Virus record (IMG/VR): IMGVR_UViG_3300029267_003210
Coordinates: 1 to 23,424 of that record
Reading direction: 5' to 3' (one strand)
From: a virus
Length of the DNA: 23,424 nucleotides
The notes beneath the pieces are model-generated. The model was not told where the DNA came from and ran no database searches. It saw nothing but the letters and a program-made list of their open reading frames with translations. The translations under genes and the position numbers were made by a program. This document shows, in pieces, positions 6,623 through 14,206 of this stretch. The stretch's first letter is position 1. Every line of letters starts with the position of its first letter.

Positions 6623-6931
6623 TCACAACTCACTGTCTAGGTCAATTTGATCGCGCCGAATGCGCCGCTGGACTCGCTCGTCATAATCAGCCAGGATCGC
6701 CCCGACGGACAAGATGAGCTGATCGAGTTCATCGCGGGCCGGCCGGGCGTCGAAAAAGATGGCGTTACAGGCCACTTGATTGTCGGCCAGAGACCAAGTC
6801 AAGCCGCTGGCTGGGGCTTGGTAGTCGTCGCACACCTCCACCATAAACATAGGCTGGGCAGCGTGGATGACGTAAAATCGGCCTGGGGCCTCCAAGCCCT
6901 CGCCGATGATCCATTCGTCAGGCGGCCTCAT
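6623..6931 (-). CDS. Small hypothetical protein, minus-strand cassette gene 2
   Basis: This 102-aa acidic protein (MRPPDEWIIGEGLEAPGRFY…) is not recognised. A beta-rich N-terminal half (RFYVIHAAQPMFMVEVCDDY) is followed by an acidic helix ending in DQIDLDSEL. The acidity and size would suit an anti-restriction or DNA-mimic role, but nothing in the sequence proves it. The start is firm: GGAGG sits seven bases before the ATG, which lies 14 bases inside the preceding gene. Confidence 0.6.
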   Translation of the reverse strand: MRPPDEWIIGEGLEAPGRFYVIHAAQPMFMVEVCDDYQAPASGLTWSLADNQVACNAIFFDARPARDELDQLILSVGAILADYDERVQRRIRRDQIDLDSEL

Positions 6932-7391
6932 CGACCACCTCCAGTCCCTTTGCCGCGCTCCGCTTGGTCATCGCCCGGCCGTCGGGCAGGTAGATCGCAA
7001 TTGTGGCCAGCGACTGATATGTCACCCGGCAGCCCGCAACCTCATGCTCGGTGGGTCGAAGCGGTCGCCCCCGTCGCGAATAGCGACCAATCTTCATGCG
7101 CGGCCACTCCAGCCATTTTACGGTGGCGGACCGGAGCGAGTAGGGGTGGAAGGCTTCATCGGCGGCTCTCATGCGCGAGAGCTGGGCGTCAGTGATGGCT
7201 GTGGGGTCGTAATAACCCACCAAATTATACGCCCCGCTCACATGGTGGCGCTCATAGGGGTAGGCCACCTCCTCTACGGCGCGGGTGCTGACGCCGAGTC
7301 GTTTGGCGAGTCGGCCAGCGGTCATCAACCCCTTGACCTCGGCCTCAATCGCATTATTTGACTTCCAGGAGTCATAATCGTAACCGGCCAT
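6918..7391 (-). CDS. MerR-like HTH protein, first gene of the minus-strand cassette
   Basis: This 157-aa protein has an N-terminal helix-turn-helix at about residues 20-45 (LMTAGRLAKRLGVSTRAVEE), the layout of MerR/excisionase-type domains. A YPYERHHVSGAYNLVGYYD segment (44-62) follows, resembling a motif I recall from other phage HTH proteins of unknown function. The rest is mixed beta with many Arg residues. The ATG at 7391 has an excellent AAGGAG at about seven bases, so the longer frame to 7469 is rejected. As first gene behind a near-consensus promoter it is the best candidate for a cassette regulator. Confidence 0.65.
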   Translation of the reverse strand: MAGYDYDSWKSNNAIEAEVKGLMTAGRLAKRLGVSTRAVEEVAYPYERHHVSGAYNLVGYYDPTAITDAQLSRMRAADEAFHPYSLRSATVKWLEWPRMKIGRYSRRGRPLRPTEHEVAGCRVTYQSLATIAIYLPDGRAMTKRSAAKGLEVVDEAA

Positions 7392-7460
7392 TTCGTTTCT
7401 CCTTTTTTCGGCTCCGACCTTCCCGCCGGTCGGGGGCGTGAGCCGGTGTGGCTCTACTAT

Positions 7461-7489
7461 AGTATACACTGTAATCGCCCCCGGGTCAA
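7461..7489 (-). promoter_or_regulatory. Near-consensus sigma70 promoter of the minus-strand cassette
   Basis: Minus-strand TTGACC (7489-7484) is followed after exactly 17 nt by TATACT (7466-7461): 5/6 matches at -35 and 5/6 at -10 with optimal spacing. Transcription would start near 7454, giving a leader of about 60 nt before the ATG at 7391 and its AAGGAG. This is the best promoter match I noticed in the window, consistent with early or lysogenic host-RNA-polymerase expression of the cassette. Confidence 0.75.
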
Positions 7490-7555
7490 CTACATTTCCA
7501 AAAAAATTAGGAGGGGCGTAAGTCTAGTTAGCACAAGAGCTTATAACACTTTTTT

Positions 7556-7680
7556 GCAATCTTGTCAATCTTGTAAATCCTGTCGATTTTGCAAAAATAC
7601 GGAATTGAAGACAGGATTTACAAGATTGGCAGGATGGGGGATGGGTGGATTTCAGAGTTCAGATTTCAGAAATTTCAGAA
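7556..7680. repeat. Composite hairpin repeat, copy 3, near-perfect stem
   Basis: The left arm 7559-7584 and right arm 7610-7635 are 26 nt each and pair at 24 of 26 positions; the two exceptions are T opposite G, so an RNA copy would pair throughout. The loop is 25 nt. An AT-rich tract (GATTTCAGAGTTCAGATTTC and onward, 7649-7680) follows. This copy lies between the divergent minus-strand promoter and the plus-strand gene at 7797. Confidence 0.85.
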
Positions 7681-7725
7681 AAAAGTCAGTTCCTAGCCGG
7701 GCCCCCCAAAAAAAACTCCAAAAAG

Positions 7726-7740
7726 TTACAGAATCTGTAA
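7726..7740. promoter_or_regulatory. Short palindrome in the gap before the gpW-position gene
   Basis: TTACAG-AAT-CTGTAA is a perfect 6-bp inverted repeat with a 3-nt spacer, of operator size. It sits 56 bases before the ATG at 7797, in the 405-bp gap 7392-7796 that otherwise holds the minus-strand promoter and repeat copy 3. A weak plus-strand promoter-like pair (TTGAGG at 7761, CATACT at 7785) is too close to the ATG to be convincing. Whether a regulator binds here is unknown. Confidence 0.3.
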
Positions 7741-7796
7741 TCTTGACCCCCATAGCGCCGTTGAGGGCGGCGCCGGGCGGGAATCATACTGCAACC

Positions 7797-8060
7797 ATGG
7801 CAATCACGGTTACGCAATTCCAGACACATCTTGAGGCGGCCCGGGTGGCGTTGGGCAATGAAGACTATGTCACGGCGGAGACGCAGGCCATGCAGGCCCA
7901 GGCCGCGCTGGCGGGGATCCCCGACGGCGAGCTGGGCGAGGGCCAGGTGGCGTGGCGGGATACGGTGGACAAGCTGCTAGTCACGATCCGGCGGGCGAGG
8001 ACGCGCCAGAGTATCGCCAACGTGGGCGGAATCCGACGAACGAAGGTTGAGTATGTCTAG
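7797..8060 (+). CDS. Putative head-tail joining protein in gpW position
   Basis: This 87-aa protein begins MAITVTQFQTHLEAARVALG and is mainly helical, with a basic tail rich in Arg (TIRRARTRQSIANVGGIRRT). A small helical protein between the large terminase and the portal is where lambda gpW sits; gpW joins head to tail. The assignment rests on position, size and the helical-then-basic layout, not on clear homology. The ATG at 7797 is chosen because the frame upstream of it is repeat sequence. The Shine-Dalgarno is weak. It is 14 bases from the portal start. Confidence 0.5.
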   Translation: MAITVTQFQTHLEAARVALGNEDYVTAETQAMQAQAALAGIPDGELGEGQVAWRDTVDKLLVTIRRARTRQSIANVGGIRRTKVEYV

Positions 8061-8074
8061 CGGCGAGGTCAAGG

Positions 8075-9589
8075 ATGGCCGGATGGCGGCGAAAACTCGG
8101 TCGGTGGCTGGCGGGTAGACCGCCGACCGGCGATAGGCCGGCGGGTAATGAGCCGATGGGCCGGCGGCGCACGCAACGGCAGCGGTCGGCGCTCGAGGCG
8201 GGCGAGACCGATCGGCTGAACAGCAGACACTGGGCGCTGGCGGACAAGGACACGCCGATCAATACCATCCTGGCTGCATATCTACCCATTGTCCGGGCCC
8301 GGGCCAGTTATGAGGCGATCAATAACGCCAACGTCGAAGGCGTGATCAATACACACGCGGGCGACGTGGTGGGCGAATCGGGGCCGGTCCTGCAAGTCGA
8401 AAGCGACAACGACAAGTACAACGATGCCCTCGAGCACGTCTGGAGCCAATGGTGGGCCCGGCCGGACAGGGCTGGTGTTTTGTCGGGCGTGGACATGCTG
8501 ACGCTTGATGTAGAGATGATGTGGCAGACCGGCGAGTTTTTCGAACAGGAAGTGACTGACGCTGACGCCGAGGGACCGGTCAAGCTTCGCTTGCGATCGA
8601 TCCATGGCCGGCGGTGCTATACGCCGATCGCCAAGATGGGCGACGAGTCGATCACGTTGGGTATCAAGCGAGACCGTTTTGGTAAGCCGCTGGAATACTA
8701 CATTGAGACCGCGCTGGAAGGGGAGTCGCTACGGAGCTTGAACCTCGCCCCGCAGCCGATACGGGCGGGGGACATCATCCATGGGTTTAAGGTGCGCGAG
8801 CCGGACCAGGCGCGGGGTGTGCCCTGGCTGGCGTCGAGCCTGCAGGCGATTGCGGATCTGCGGGATTATGACGTGCAGGTGATGGACGCGGCCCGGGCGG
8901 CGGCGGATATGGCGGTGCTGCTGTACACCAAGAATCCGGATGCCGACTACCACGAGGTGAGCGAGACGGTCGAAATTGAACGCCGGATGATGACTACGTT
9001 GCCGCCTTTGTACGAAGCTCAGCAACTGACACCCCAGCAGCCGGCCAATACGTACCGCGATTTTCGCGCGGAGCGTTTGCGTGAGTTGGGCCGGCCGGTG
9101 GGCATGCCGCTGATGATGGTACAGCTGGATAGTCGCAACCACAATTTTTCATCGGCCCGGTTCGATAGCCGGGTCTATACACGGGCGCTTTGCAAGCTGC
9201 AGAACTGGCTGGTGAACGTGAAGCTGGCCCGCAACGTGCGCGCGGTGGCCCGGGAGGCGGAGCTGGCGAGGGCGATACCGAAGCGGCCCGAGCGGGTGCG
9301 TCAGGTGTGGACCTGGCCGCGGCTGCCGGACGTGGACCCGCAAAAGGAAGAAAAGGCGGTTACCGAGCGGCTAAAGAACGAAACGACAACACTGCAAGTC
9401 GAATGCGCGCGAAAGAACGTGAACTGGGAAGACGTACTGAAACAGCGGGCCAAAGAAGCCCAGCTTCGCAAAGAGCTGGCACTTCCGGAAAACGGGGCAG
9501 AAAAAACCAGTAAGGGCCGGAGTGACGAAACTGAATCAGATACGGGTTCGGCGTACCGTGCCGCGCACGTGACGGTTGTGGCAATGTGA
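8075..9589 (+). CDS. Phage portal protein, lambda gpB family
   Basis: This 504-aa protein should form the dodecameric ring at the capsid vertex through which DNA passes. Family features in order: a basic N-terminus (1-40), the SRHWALADKDTPINTILA region, YEAINNANVEGVINTHAGDV, DVEMMWQTGEFF, and the diagnostic core GDIIHGFKVREPDQARGVPW followed by LASSLQAIADLRDYDV and DAARAAADMAVL. The C-terminus is charged and variable. GAGG lies six bases before the ATG. The stop overlaps a GTG of the next frame, so the two genes are tightly coupled. Confidence in the family is high. Confidence 0.92.
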   Translation: MAGWRRKLGRWLAGRPPTGDRPAGNEPMGRRRTQRQRSALEAGETDRLNSRHWALADKDTPINTILAAYLPIVRARASYEAINNANVEGVINTHAGDVVGESGPVLQVESDNDKYNDALEHVWSQWWARPDRAGVLSGVDMLTLDVEMMWQTGEFFEQEVTDADAEGPVKLRLRSIHGRRCYTPIAKMGDESITLGIKRDRFGKPLEYYIETALEGESLRSLNLAPQPIRAGDIIHGFKVREPDQARGVPWLASSLQAIADLRDYDVQVMDAARAAADMAVLLYTKNPDADYHEVSETVEIERRMMTTLPPLYEAQQLTPQQPANTYRDFRAERLRELGRPVGMPLMMVQLDSRNHNFSSARFDSRVYTRALCKLQNWLVNVKLARNVRAVAREAELARAIPKRPERVRQVWTWPRLPDVDPQKEEKAVTERLKNETTTLQVECARKNVNWEDVLKQRAKEAQLRKELALPENGAEKTSKGRSDETESDTGSAYRAAHVTVVAM

Positions 9590-9597
9590 GGGAAACC

Positions 9598-11757
9598 ATG
9601 ATTCGACAGGATGACAAACCGGAAGGCGTGTTCATGATGCGACAGTCGGCGGATTCACTGGGGCCGATGGCGGAATTGCAGCGGCGGGAACTGACCTCAC
9701 GCTCGTTGCTTCTGCGAAGTGAAACGCTTGATGTAAAAAACCGGACGGTTGAAGCGGTGATGACGACCGAAGCGCCGGCGCTGGTTCTGGATTGGGCGAC
9801 CTGGCGGGTGATCGAAGAGATTTTACTAATGAAGGGGGCGGAGTATCCCGAACAGGTGCCGCTACTGCACGTGCATAATCGCTGGTCGATTGACGAAGTA
9901 ATGGGCTCGGTACGTGAGATACGAACGGCGGGCGACCAGATGATTGGCCGGCTGTTTTTTTCGGATGACGAGGAAACGGAGCGATCCTGGAAAAAGGTTC
10001 GCGACGGCCATGTAACGGATGTATCGATCGGATACCGGGCGATTGAATGGGTGGACCTCAAGCCGGGTGAGACGAAGGCGGTTCAAGGGCGGAAATTTAC
10101 GGCCAAAAATGGGCCGTTGCGGGTGACGTATCGATGGGCGGTCAAGGAATTGTCACTGGTGCCGATCGGCGCGGATGCCAACGCGAAGATTCGGGAAGGC
10201 GTGCGCCAGGGATCGGCGGACCAAAAAGATAAGGAGACTGTAAACATGGACTTTGAAGCGTGGTTGAGAAAACAGGGAATCGATCCGGCAACGCTGGACG
10301 ATCAGCGGCGGGCGGAGCTGCAGAGGCGGTACGATACCGAACGAAGTCAGGGGCAGGTGACTACCCAAGCGCCGCCGGTCACCACCAGCCAGCGAAGCGA
10401 GCCGCGGGCCGCGGCGAACCCGCCGGCAGTGGATACCGATACGGCCCGGGAGGAGGGGGCCCGGCTCGAGCGCGAGCGCCAGGCGCAGTTGCGCGAGATG
10501 GCCGGCGACGACGTGGCGGCGGACGTGCTGCAACGGGCGATCGACGACGGTTTGACGCCGGATCGGGCGGCGGGGGTGTTCCTGGAAAACGTGCGCAGCC
10601 AGCGGGCACCGGCGGTGACAGTGGGCCCGGAGCGGGGCGAGAACCTGCGGGCGGCTCTCGAAGATGCCATCTGTATGTCGCGAGGCGTCGCGGTCGAGGG
10701 TTCGGAGGCTCAGCGCAACGCCGAGTCGTTCCGGGGCATTGGCCTGCATGATTTGGCCCGGGTCACGCTGCGCCAGGCGGGGGGTGAAGTCCCGCACGGT
10801 CGCGATAGCCTGTTCCAGCGGGCGATCAGTACGGGAAGTTTCGCCGAGATTCTGGGCACCAGCGCGCATCGGACGATGCGGGCGGCGTATGACGAGTATC
10901 CCTCCACGTTCCTGCAATGGGCGGGAAGCAAGGAGGTCGAGAACTTCAAGATTCACAACGAAATCCGGCTGGGCGAGTTTTCCGGCCTGACCGAGGTCGG
11001 CAACGCGGGCGAGCTGGACCACGCCACGTTAGCTGAATCGAAAGAGCAGTACCAGGCCAAAACGCACGGCATCCGGTTCGCGCTGACCCGCAAGATGTGG
11101 ATCAACGATGACTTGGGGGCGTTTTTGGAGATCCCGACCAAGCTGGCCCGGACGTCCAAACGCGACATCGACAGCAAGGGTTACGCCTTGCTGGTCAGTA
11201 ACAGCGGCGTGGGCCCGGATATGCTCGAAGACACCAAGAAGTTGTTTTCGACCACGCACGTCACGGCCAACTACTTCACCGGTACGCCGGCCAGTGATCT
11301 GAGTGACGCCGGCCTGGCAACGGCCAAGAAGCTGCTTCGCAAGATCGAGGACGAAGGCGGGAATGTGCTGAATATCGTTCCCAAATTCCTGATCGTGCCG
11401 CCCGAATTGGAGCACAGCGCGTTGGGGTACGTGCAATCCAACGAGCTGATGATCGCCAAGGCAGGGACGACGGACGCGGAAAAGATCATGCCCACGCGCA
11501 ACGTGCATCAAGGCACGTTGACGGTGATCGTCGCGCCGGAGCTGTCGGGGGCGACGAACGGAACGACGGCCTGGTACCTGGGGGCCGATCCGCGATTGTG
11601 GCCGACGGTGGTGGCGGTCTACCTGCGCGGCAATCGCACACCGGTGCTGGAGCGCAAAGACCCCGTAGATGTTTTGGGAATCGGCTGGTGGTTCTACCAC
11701 GACATCGGCGTGGCGGCGATCAACTGGCGCGGAATGGTGCGGGCCAAGGGCGCGTAG
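9598..11757 (+). CDS. Prohead protease fused to major capsid protein
   Basis: One 719-aa frame holds two usually separate proteins. Residues 30-200 are a prohead serine protease (peptidase S78/U35 type): VPLLHVHNR (87-95, His91 or His93 likely catalytic), GSVREIRT (103-110), and DVSIGYRAIEW (141-151, Ser143 the likely nucleophile). Residues 217-345 are a charged, scaffold-like helical stretch. Residues ~370-719 resemble Mu gpT/HK97-type capsid proteins, ending in an aromatic-rich GWWFYHDIGVAAINWRG. The ATG at 9598 follows GAGGG at about five bases; a GTG at 9586 overlaps the portal stop. An internal ATG at 10246 with AAGGAG could make the scaffold-capsid part alone (503 aa). Confidence 0.88.
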   Translation: MIRQDDKPEGVFMMRQSADSLGPMAELQRRELTSRSLLLRSETLDVKNRTVEAVMTTEAPALVLDWATWRVIEEILLMKGAEYPEQVPLLHVHNRWSIDEVMGSVREIRTAGDQMIGRLFFSDDEETERSWKKVRDGHVTDVSIGYRAIEWVDLKPGETKAVQGRKFTAKNGPLRVTYRWAVKELSLVPIGADANAKIREGVRQGSADQKDKETVNMDFEAWLRKQGIDPATLDDQRRAELQRRYDTERSQGQVTTQAPPVTTSQRSEPRAAANPPAVDTDTAREEGARLERERQAQLREMAGDDVAADVLQRAIDDGLTPDRAAGVFLENVRSQRAPAVTVGPERGENLRAALEDAICMSRGVAVEGSEAQRNAESFRGIGLHDLARVTLRQAGGEVPHGRDSLFQRAISTGSFAEILGTSAHRTMRAAYDEYPSTFLQWAGSKEVENFKIHNEIRLGEFSGLTEVGNAGELDHATLAESKEQYQAKTHGIRFALTRKMWINDDLGAFLEIPTKLARTSKRDIDSKGYALLVSNSGVGPDMLEDTKKLFSTTHVTANYFTGTPASDLSDAGLATAKKLLRKIEDEGGNVLNIVPKFLIVPPELEHSALGYVQSNELMIAKAGTTDAEKIMPTRNVHQGTLTVIVAPELSGATNGTTAWYLGADPRLWPTVVAVYLRGNRTPVLERKDPVDVLGIGWWFYHDIGVAAINWRGMVRAKGA
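10231..10248 (+). promoter_or_regulatory. Internal ribosome binding site and start within the protease-capsid gene
   Basis: AAGGAG (10231-10236) lies nine bases before an in-frame ATG (10246-10248) at codon 217 of the fusion, exactly where the protease domain ends and the scaffold-like region begins (MDFEAWLRKQGIDPATLDD). This would give a separate 503-aa scaffold-capsid product, much as lambda Nu3 is made from a start nested inside gene C. Confidence 0.65.
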
Positions 11758-11768
11758 TCATAAAAAGT

Positions 11769-11880
11769 TGCGATTTGAGATTTCTGAATCTTGTAAATCA
11801 TGTCGAGATTCCGGGTTTTTTGAATGGACAGGATTAACAAGATGAACTGATTTGAGATTGTGGATTTAAGATTTGAGAGA
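11769..11880. repeat. Composite hairpin repeat, copy 4
   Basis: An AT-rich tract (GATTTGAGATTTCTGAAT) leads to a short left arm (11788-11804), a T-rich loop (…GGGTTTTTTGAATG) and a short right arm (11827-11843, GACAGGATTAACAAGAT). Fifteen of 17 arm positions pair. A second AT-rich tract (11850-11880) follows and ends 26 bases before the decoration gene's ATG. It fills the gap between capsid and decoration genes. Confidence 0.85.
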
Positions 11881-11906
11881 CGGCACAAAACACGGAGATC
11901 TGAATT

Positions 11907-12662
11907 ATGAGTGAGGCAATTTTTCGACAAAACGCCGGCCAGCAGGATTACACGCCCGGGGGGGCCAAGTCGGCGGGAGAGGTGATCGAACTGGATGACG
12001 GCCGGGCGGGAGTGGTCAAGACGGACCTGGCGGCGAGCGAAAAGGGCGCGGTCTATACCGCGGGCATTTTTGATTTCGCCGCGGCGACGGGAACGACGTT
12101 CAGCGCCGGCGACGACATCTACTGGGATGCGTCGGCCGACTTGGCGATCGGAGCGGACGCGGCGGCGGCGGACGACTTCCGCGTGGGTTCGGCGGTGGCC
12201 GCCAAAACCAGCGGGCCGCTGGTGGTGCGGGTCGACTTGAACGCCGCCCAAGGCGCGGGCGCGCCGCGCGGGGTGTTCAGCTCGCGCGTCGCCGAAATCG
12301 ATCACGCAGATACGGACGAATTTTATCTGATCGACGCCGAGGACAACCCCGAGGGCCTGCTGCTGGTGAGCTTACTGGCCGAGGTCACCGAGGCCCCGGC
12401 CGGGTCAAGCGAGGATCAGTTGATCATCACGCTGTACGACTCGGACGACAACGCGATCGACACGTTGACGACCACAGATACCACGCCGGATGCGATTGGT
12501 GACGTGATCATCGGCGCGGCGTCGTTGTACGCGGCGTCCACGGGCGACGTGATCAAGAAGATTCCGGCCGGCAAGGGCGCGTATGGCAAGGTAACGCAAG
12601 CTACGGCGGGCACACCGGCGGGCAAGCTGAAAGTCCGGGGTTTGTTCGCTCCGCTGCAGTAG
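11907..12662 (+). CDS. Head decoration protein, DUF2190-like, with C-terminal extension
   Basis: This 251-aa protein has an N-terminal region (1-115) typical of DUF2190 capsid decoration/cement proteins: early GGAKSAGEVIEL, then AVYTAGIFDFAAATGTTFSA, GDDIYWDASADLAIGADA, and a closing VVRVDLNAA. Such proteins trimerise on the mature shell. Family members are commonly around 110-120 aa, so 120-251 is an additional beta-rich, Asp-rich domain (TDTTPDAIGDVIIGAASLY) that could face outward. Its last part, with IPAGKGAYGKV…PAGKLKV, resembles the end of the 16229-16888 protein. GGAG lies upstream of the ATG. The first-domain call is good; the second domain is unassigned. Confidence 0.7.
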   Translation: MSEAIFRQNAGQQDYTPGGAKSAGEVIELDDGRAGVVKTDLAASEKGAVYTAGIFDFAAATGTTFSAGDDIYWDASADLAIGADAAAADDFRVGSAVAAKTSGPLVVRVDLNAAQGAGAPRGVFSSRVAEIDHADTDEFYLIDAEDNPEGLLLVSLLAEVTEAPAGSSEDQLIITLYDSDDNAIDTLTTTDTTPDAIGDVIIGAASLYAASTGDVIKKIPAGKGAYGKVTQATAGTPAGKLKVRGLFAPLQ

Positions 12663-12694
12663 GTTCGACCAGGTCCGTAGCCGGGGCGACCGCG

Positions 12695-13060
12695 ATGAGT
12701 GTTCTGGGTGACAGTCTGGGGGCGGTGGGTGACTGCCTGCGGGCCGTAGGTAGTCAGACGGTGGGTTATACGCCGACCGCGACGGGGGTGCTGAAATCCA
12801 TCGCCGGAACATGGGTGGATCATGGTACCCGCCAGGAAGAGCAAACCGACGGCCGGGTTGAAGTGCAGTACGGCCTGCTGAGCAACGTGGCGGCGAATGA
12901 TGACGACGGGGTGGCAAGCCCGGCGCTGGGAGACACGGTTACCGTCGCCGGAGTCAAGTTTGCAGTAACCGATTTTACCGGCCGGGCGGGAACGTGGTCG
13001 ATCCAACTGCGACGGGTGGCGGCCAAACTTAAGGCCGGCGAGCGGATTGAGCGGTGGTGA
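12695..13060 (+). CDS. Putative head-tail connector (gpFII-position protein)
   Basis: This 121-aa mainly beta protein contains VGYTPTATGVLKSIAGTWVD, VEVQYGLLSNVAAN and GDTVTVAGVKFAVTDFTG. A protein of this size and beta content directly after the decoration protein occupies the place of lambda gpFII (117 aa), which seals the head and binds the tail. I infer the role from order and size; no signature motif is visible. The Shine-Dalgarno is weak (GGGG ten or more bases before the ATG), so coupling to the upstream gene 32 bases away may help translation. Confidence 0.45.
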   Translation: MSVLGDSLGAVGDCLRAVGSQTVGYTPTATGVLKSIAGTWVDHGTRQEEQTDGRVEVQYGLLSNVAANDDDGVASPALGDTVTVAGVKFAVTDFTGRAGTWSIQLRRVAAKLKAGERIERW

Positions 13061-13102
13061 CATACACGGGGTGACGCCGTGGTGGTTTCGGCTGAAGGAA
13101 CG

Positions 13103-13561
13103 ATGAGTTTGTCGTTAGCTGGAGCGCAGGAGTTGATTGCGGCCAGCGCGACGTTCCAGAGCTGGACGGGCAGCGCGAATGCGGAGGAAGCGAAAACGCG
13201 GGTTTATTTACCCGGCGTTCCGACCGATGAGGCGACGCGACCGTTTGCCTGTCTGTTGGGGGCGGAGTGGAAGGCGACGCGCGAGGCGATCACGACGTTT
13301 TGTCATAGCGCAGGTATCGGCGTGCTAGTCGAGGCGGATGTGGCGGCAGAGCATAAGGATAGTTTTTCTGACGCTTATCTGGCATTCGTAAATAAACTAG
13401 GGCAGGTGCGGGACGACATGCTGGAAAAGGCGGCGACGTTCGCGGCCCTTCGCGTTGGGGACATTGAGGTAAGTCAGGACTCAATCAAGCGGAGTATCTG
13501 GGAGGAGGACGCCGGTGACGGCGACTACTTCAATGGCGTGATGGTGATCCGGGTGGAGTGA
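13103..13561 (+). CDS. Putative tail terminator or connector protein
   Basis: This 152-aa protein begins MSLSLAGAQELIAASATFQS. It has an alpha/beta layout: an N-terminal helix, a strand pair around PFACLLGAEWKATREA, a GIGVLVEADV strand, a long helix (SFSDAYLAFVNKLGQVRDDM) and a closing DYFNGVMVIRVE strand. This fits the fold and place of tail terminators (lambda gpU type), but homology is not provable by eye. The ATG at 13103 follows AAGGA and is preferred to GTG 13079. Its TGA stop is shared with the start of repeat copy 5. Confidence 0.4.
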   Translation: MSLSLAGAQELIAASATFQSWTGSANAEEAKTRVYLPGVPTDEATRPFACLLGAEWKATREAITTFCHSAGIGVLVEADVAAEHKDSFSDAYLAFVNKLGQVRDDMLEKAATFAALRVGDIEVSQDSIKRSIWEEDAGDGDYFNGVMVIRVE

Positions 13562-13684
13562 ATAGACAGGATTGACAAGATTAACAAGATGAATCGGATT
13601 TAAGATTGTGAATTTAAGATTTCAGAATCCTGTAAATCCTGTTCATCATGTCGATTTTCCGAGCCTTTTTGAACAGGCGGGATG
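13562..13684. repeat. Composite hairpin repeat, copy 5 (right arm, tract, left arm, partial right arm)
   Basis: The order is a full right arm (13565-13590), an AT-rich tract (GGATTTAAGATTGTGAATTT…, 13596-13625), a left arm (13627-13652), the T-rich loop, then a truncated right arm (TTTTTGAAC-AGGCGGGAT, 13666-13684). The element directly follows the previous gene: the stop TGA matches the TGAATAGACAGG consensus of the repeat. It ends ten bases before the next ATG. Confidence 0.85.
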
Positions 13685-13693
13685 AGCTGACGT

Positions 13694-14170
13694 ATGGCGC
13701 AGCAGGTGATTACGAGTTTGGGCGTGTCGGCACCGACGACGGGAACGAACCGGTATATCCGGCGCTACAAGTCCGCGCTCAAGCAGGCGTATATTCATAC
13801 TGCACAGTGGTGGTTTCGCGAGCGGATGCCGCGGCACTTCACGGCTGAAGGAGGTCAAGAATACGGGTACGAACCAAGAACCCCGGGCTATATGCGCAAA
13901 AAACGCCGGCGGCGCCATACGGATGATCCGCTGGTGTGGACGGGTGAGTCAAGGCGAAAGATCAAGCAGATTGAGGACATTAAGGGGAATTCCTCGGGGG
14001 CCACGGTGCGGCTGAATGTGCCGCGCCATTGGAACTGGCACCCGCACCATACCGCTGAGCTGCTGGCGACGACCCAGCGGGAGGTGCGAAACATGGGCCG
14101 ACAGGTGCAGCGTTTTGTGACGTCCGAAATGAACCGGATGCCGAAAAAGGTGATCCGCGTGAAAACGTAA
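13694..14170 (+). CDS. Putative tail completion / neck protein
   Basis: This 158-aa basic protein has a helical N-terminus ending in WWFRERMPRHFT (39-50), a YGYEPRTPGYMRKKRRRRHT segment (57-76), LVWTGESRRKIKQI (79-93), a beta segment (GATVRLNVPRHWNW) and a charged C-terminal helix. The pattern 'RMPRHF…Y…R…LVWTGESR' is the layout I associate with phage virion-morphogenesis or minor tail (lambda gpZ / HK97 gp10-like) proteins, and the place before the tail tube gene fits. The start follows repeat copy 5 by ten bases and has a poor Shine-Dalgarno. Confidence 0.5.
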   Translation: MAQQVITSLGVSAPTTGTNRYIRRYKSALKQAYIHTAQWWFRERMPRHFTAEGGQEYGYEPRTPGYMRKKRRRRHTDDPLVWTGESRRKIKQIEDIKGNSSGATVRLNVPRHWNWHPHHTAELLATTQREVRNMGRQVQRFVTSEMNRMPKKVIRVKT

Positions 14171-14206
14171 GAAGGAAAATCAGAAGCGATAACTGAGGGC
14201 TGAGTG

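Noticed and set aside
7446-7796. N-terminal extension of the 7797 gene back to 7446
   Set aside because: The extra ~117 codons run through repeat copy 3 and non-coding sequence; a normal ATG exists at 7797.
10153-11022. Minus-strand open frame (289 aa) across the capsid gene
   Set aside because: Antisense to a clear protease-capsid gene and compositionally an artefact of GC-rich codons.
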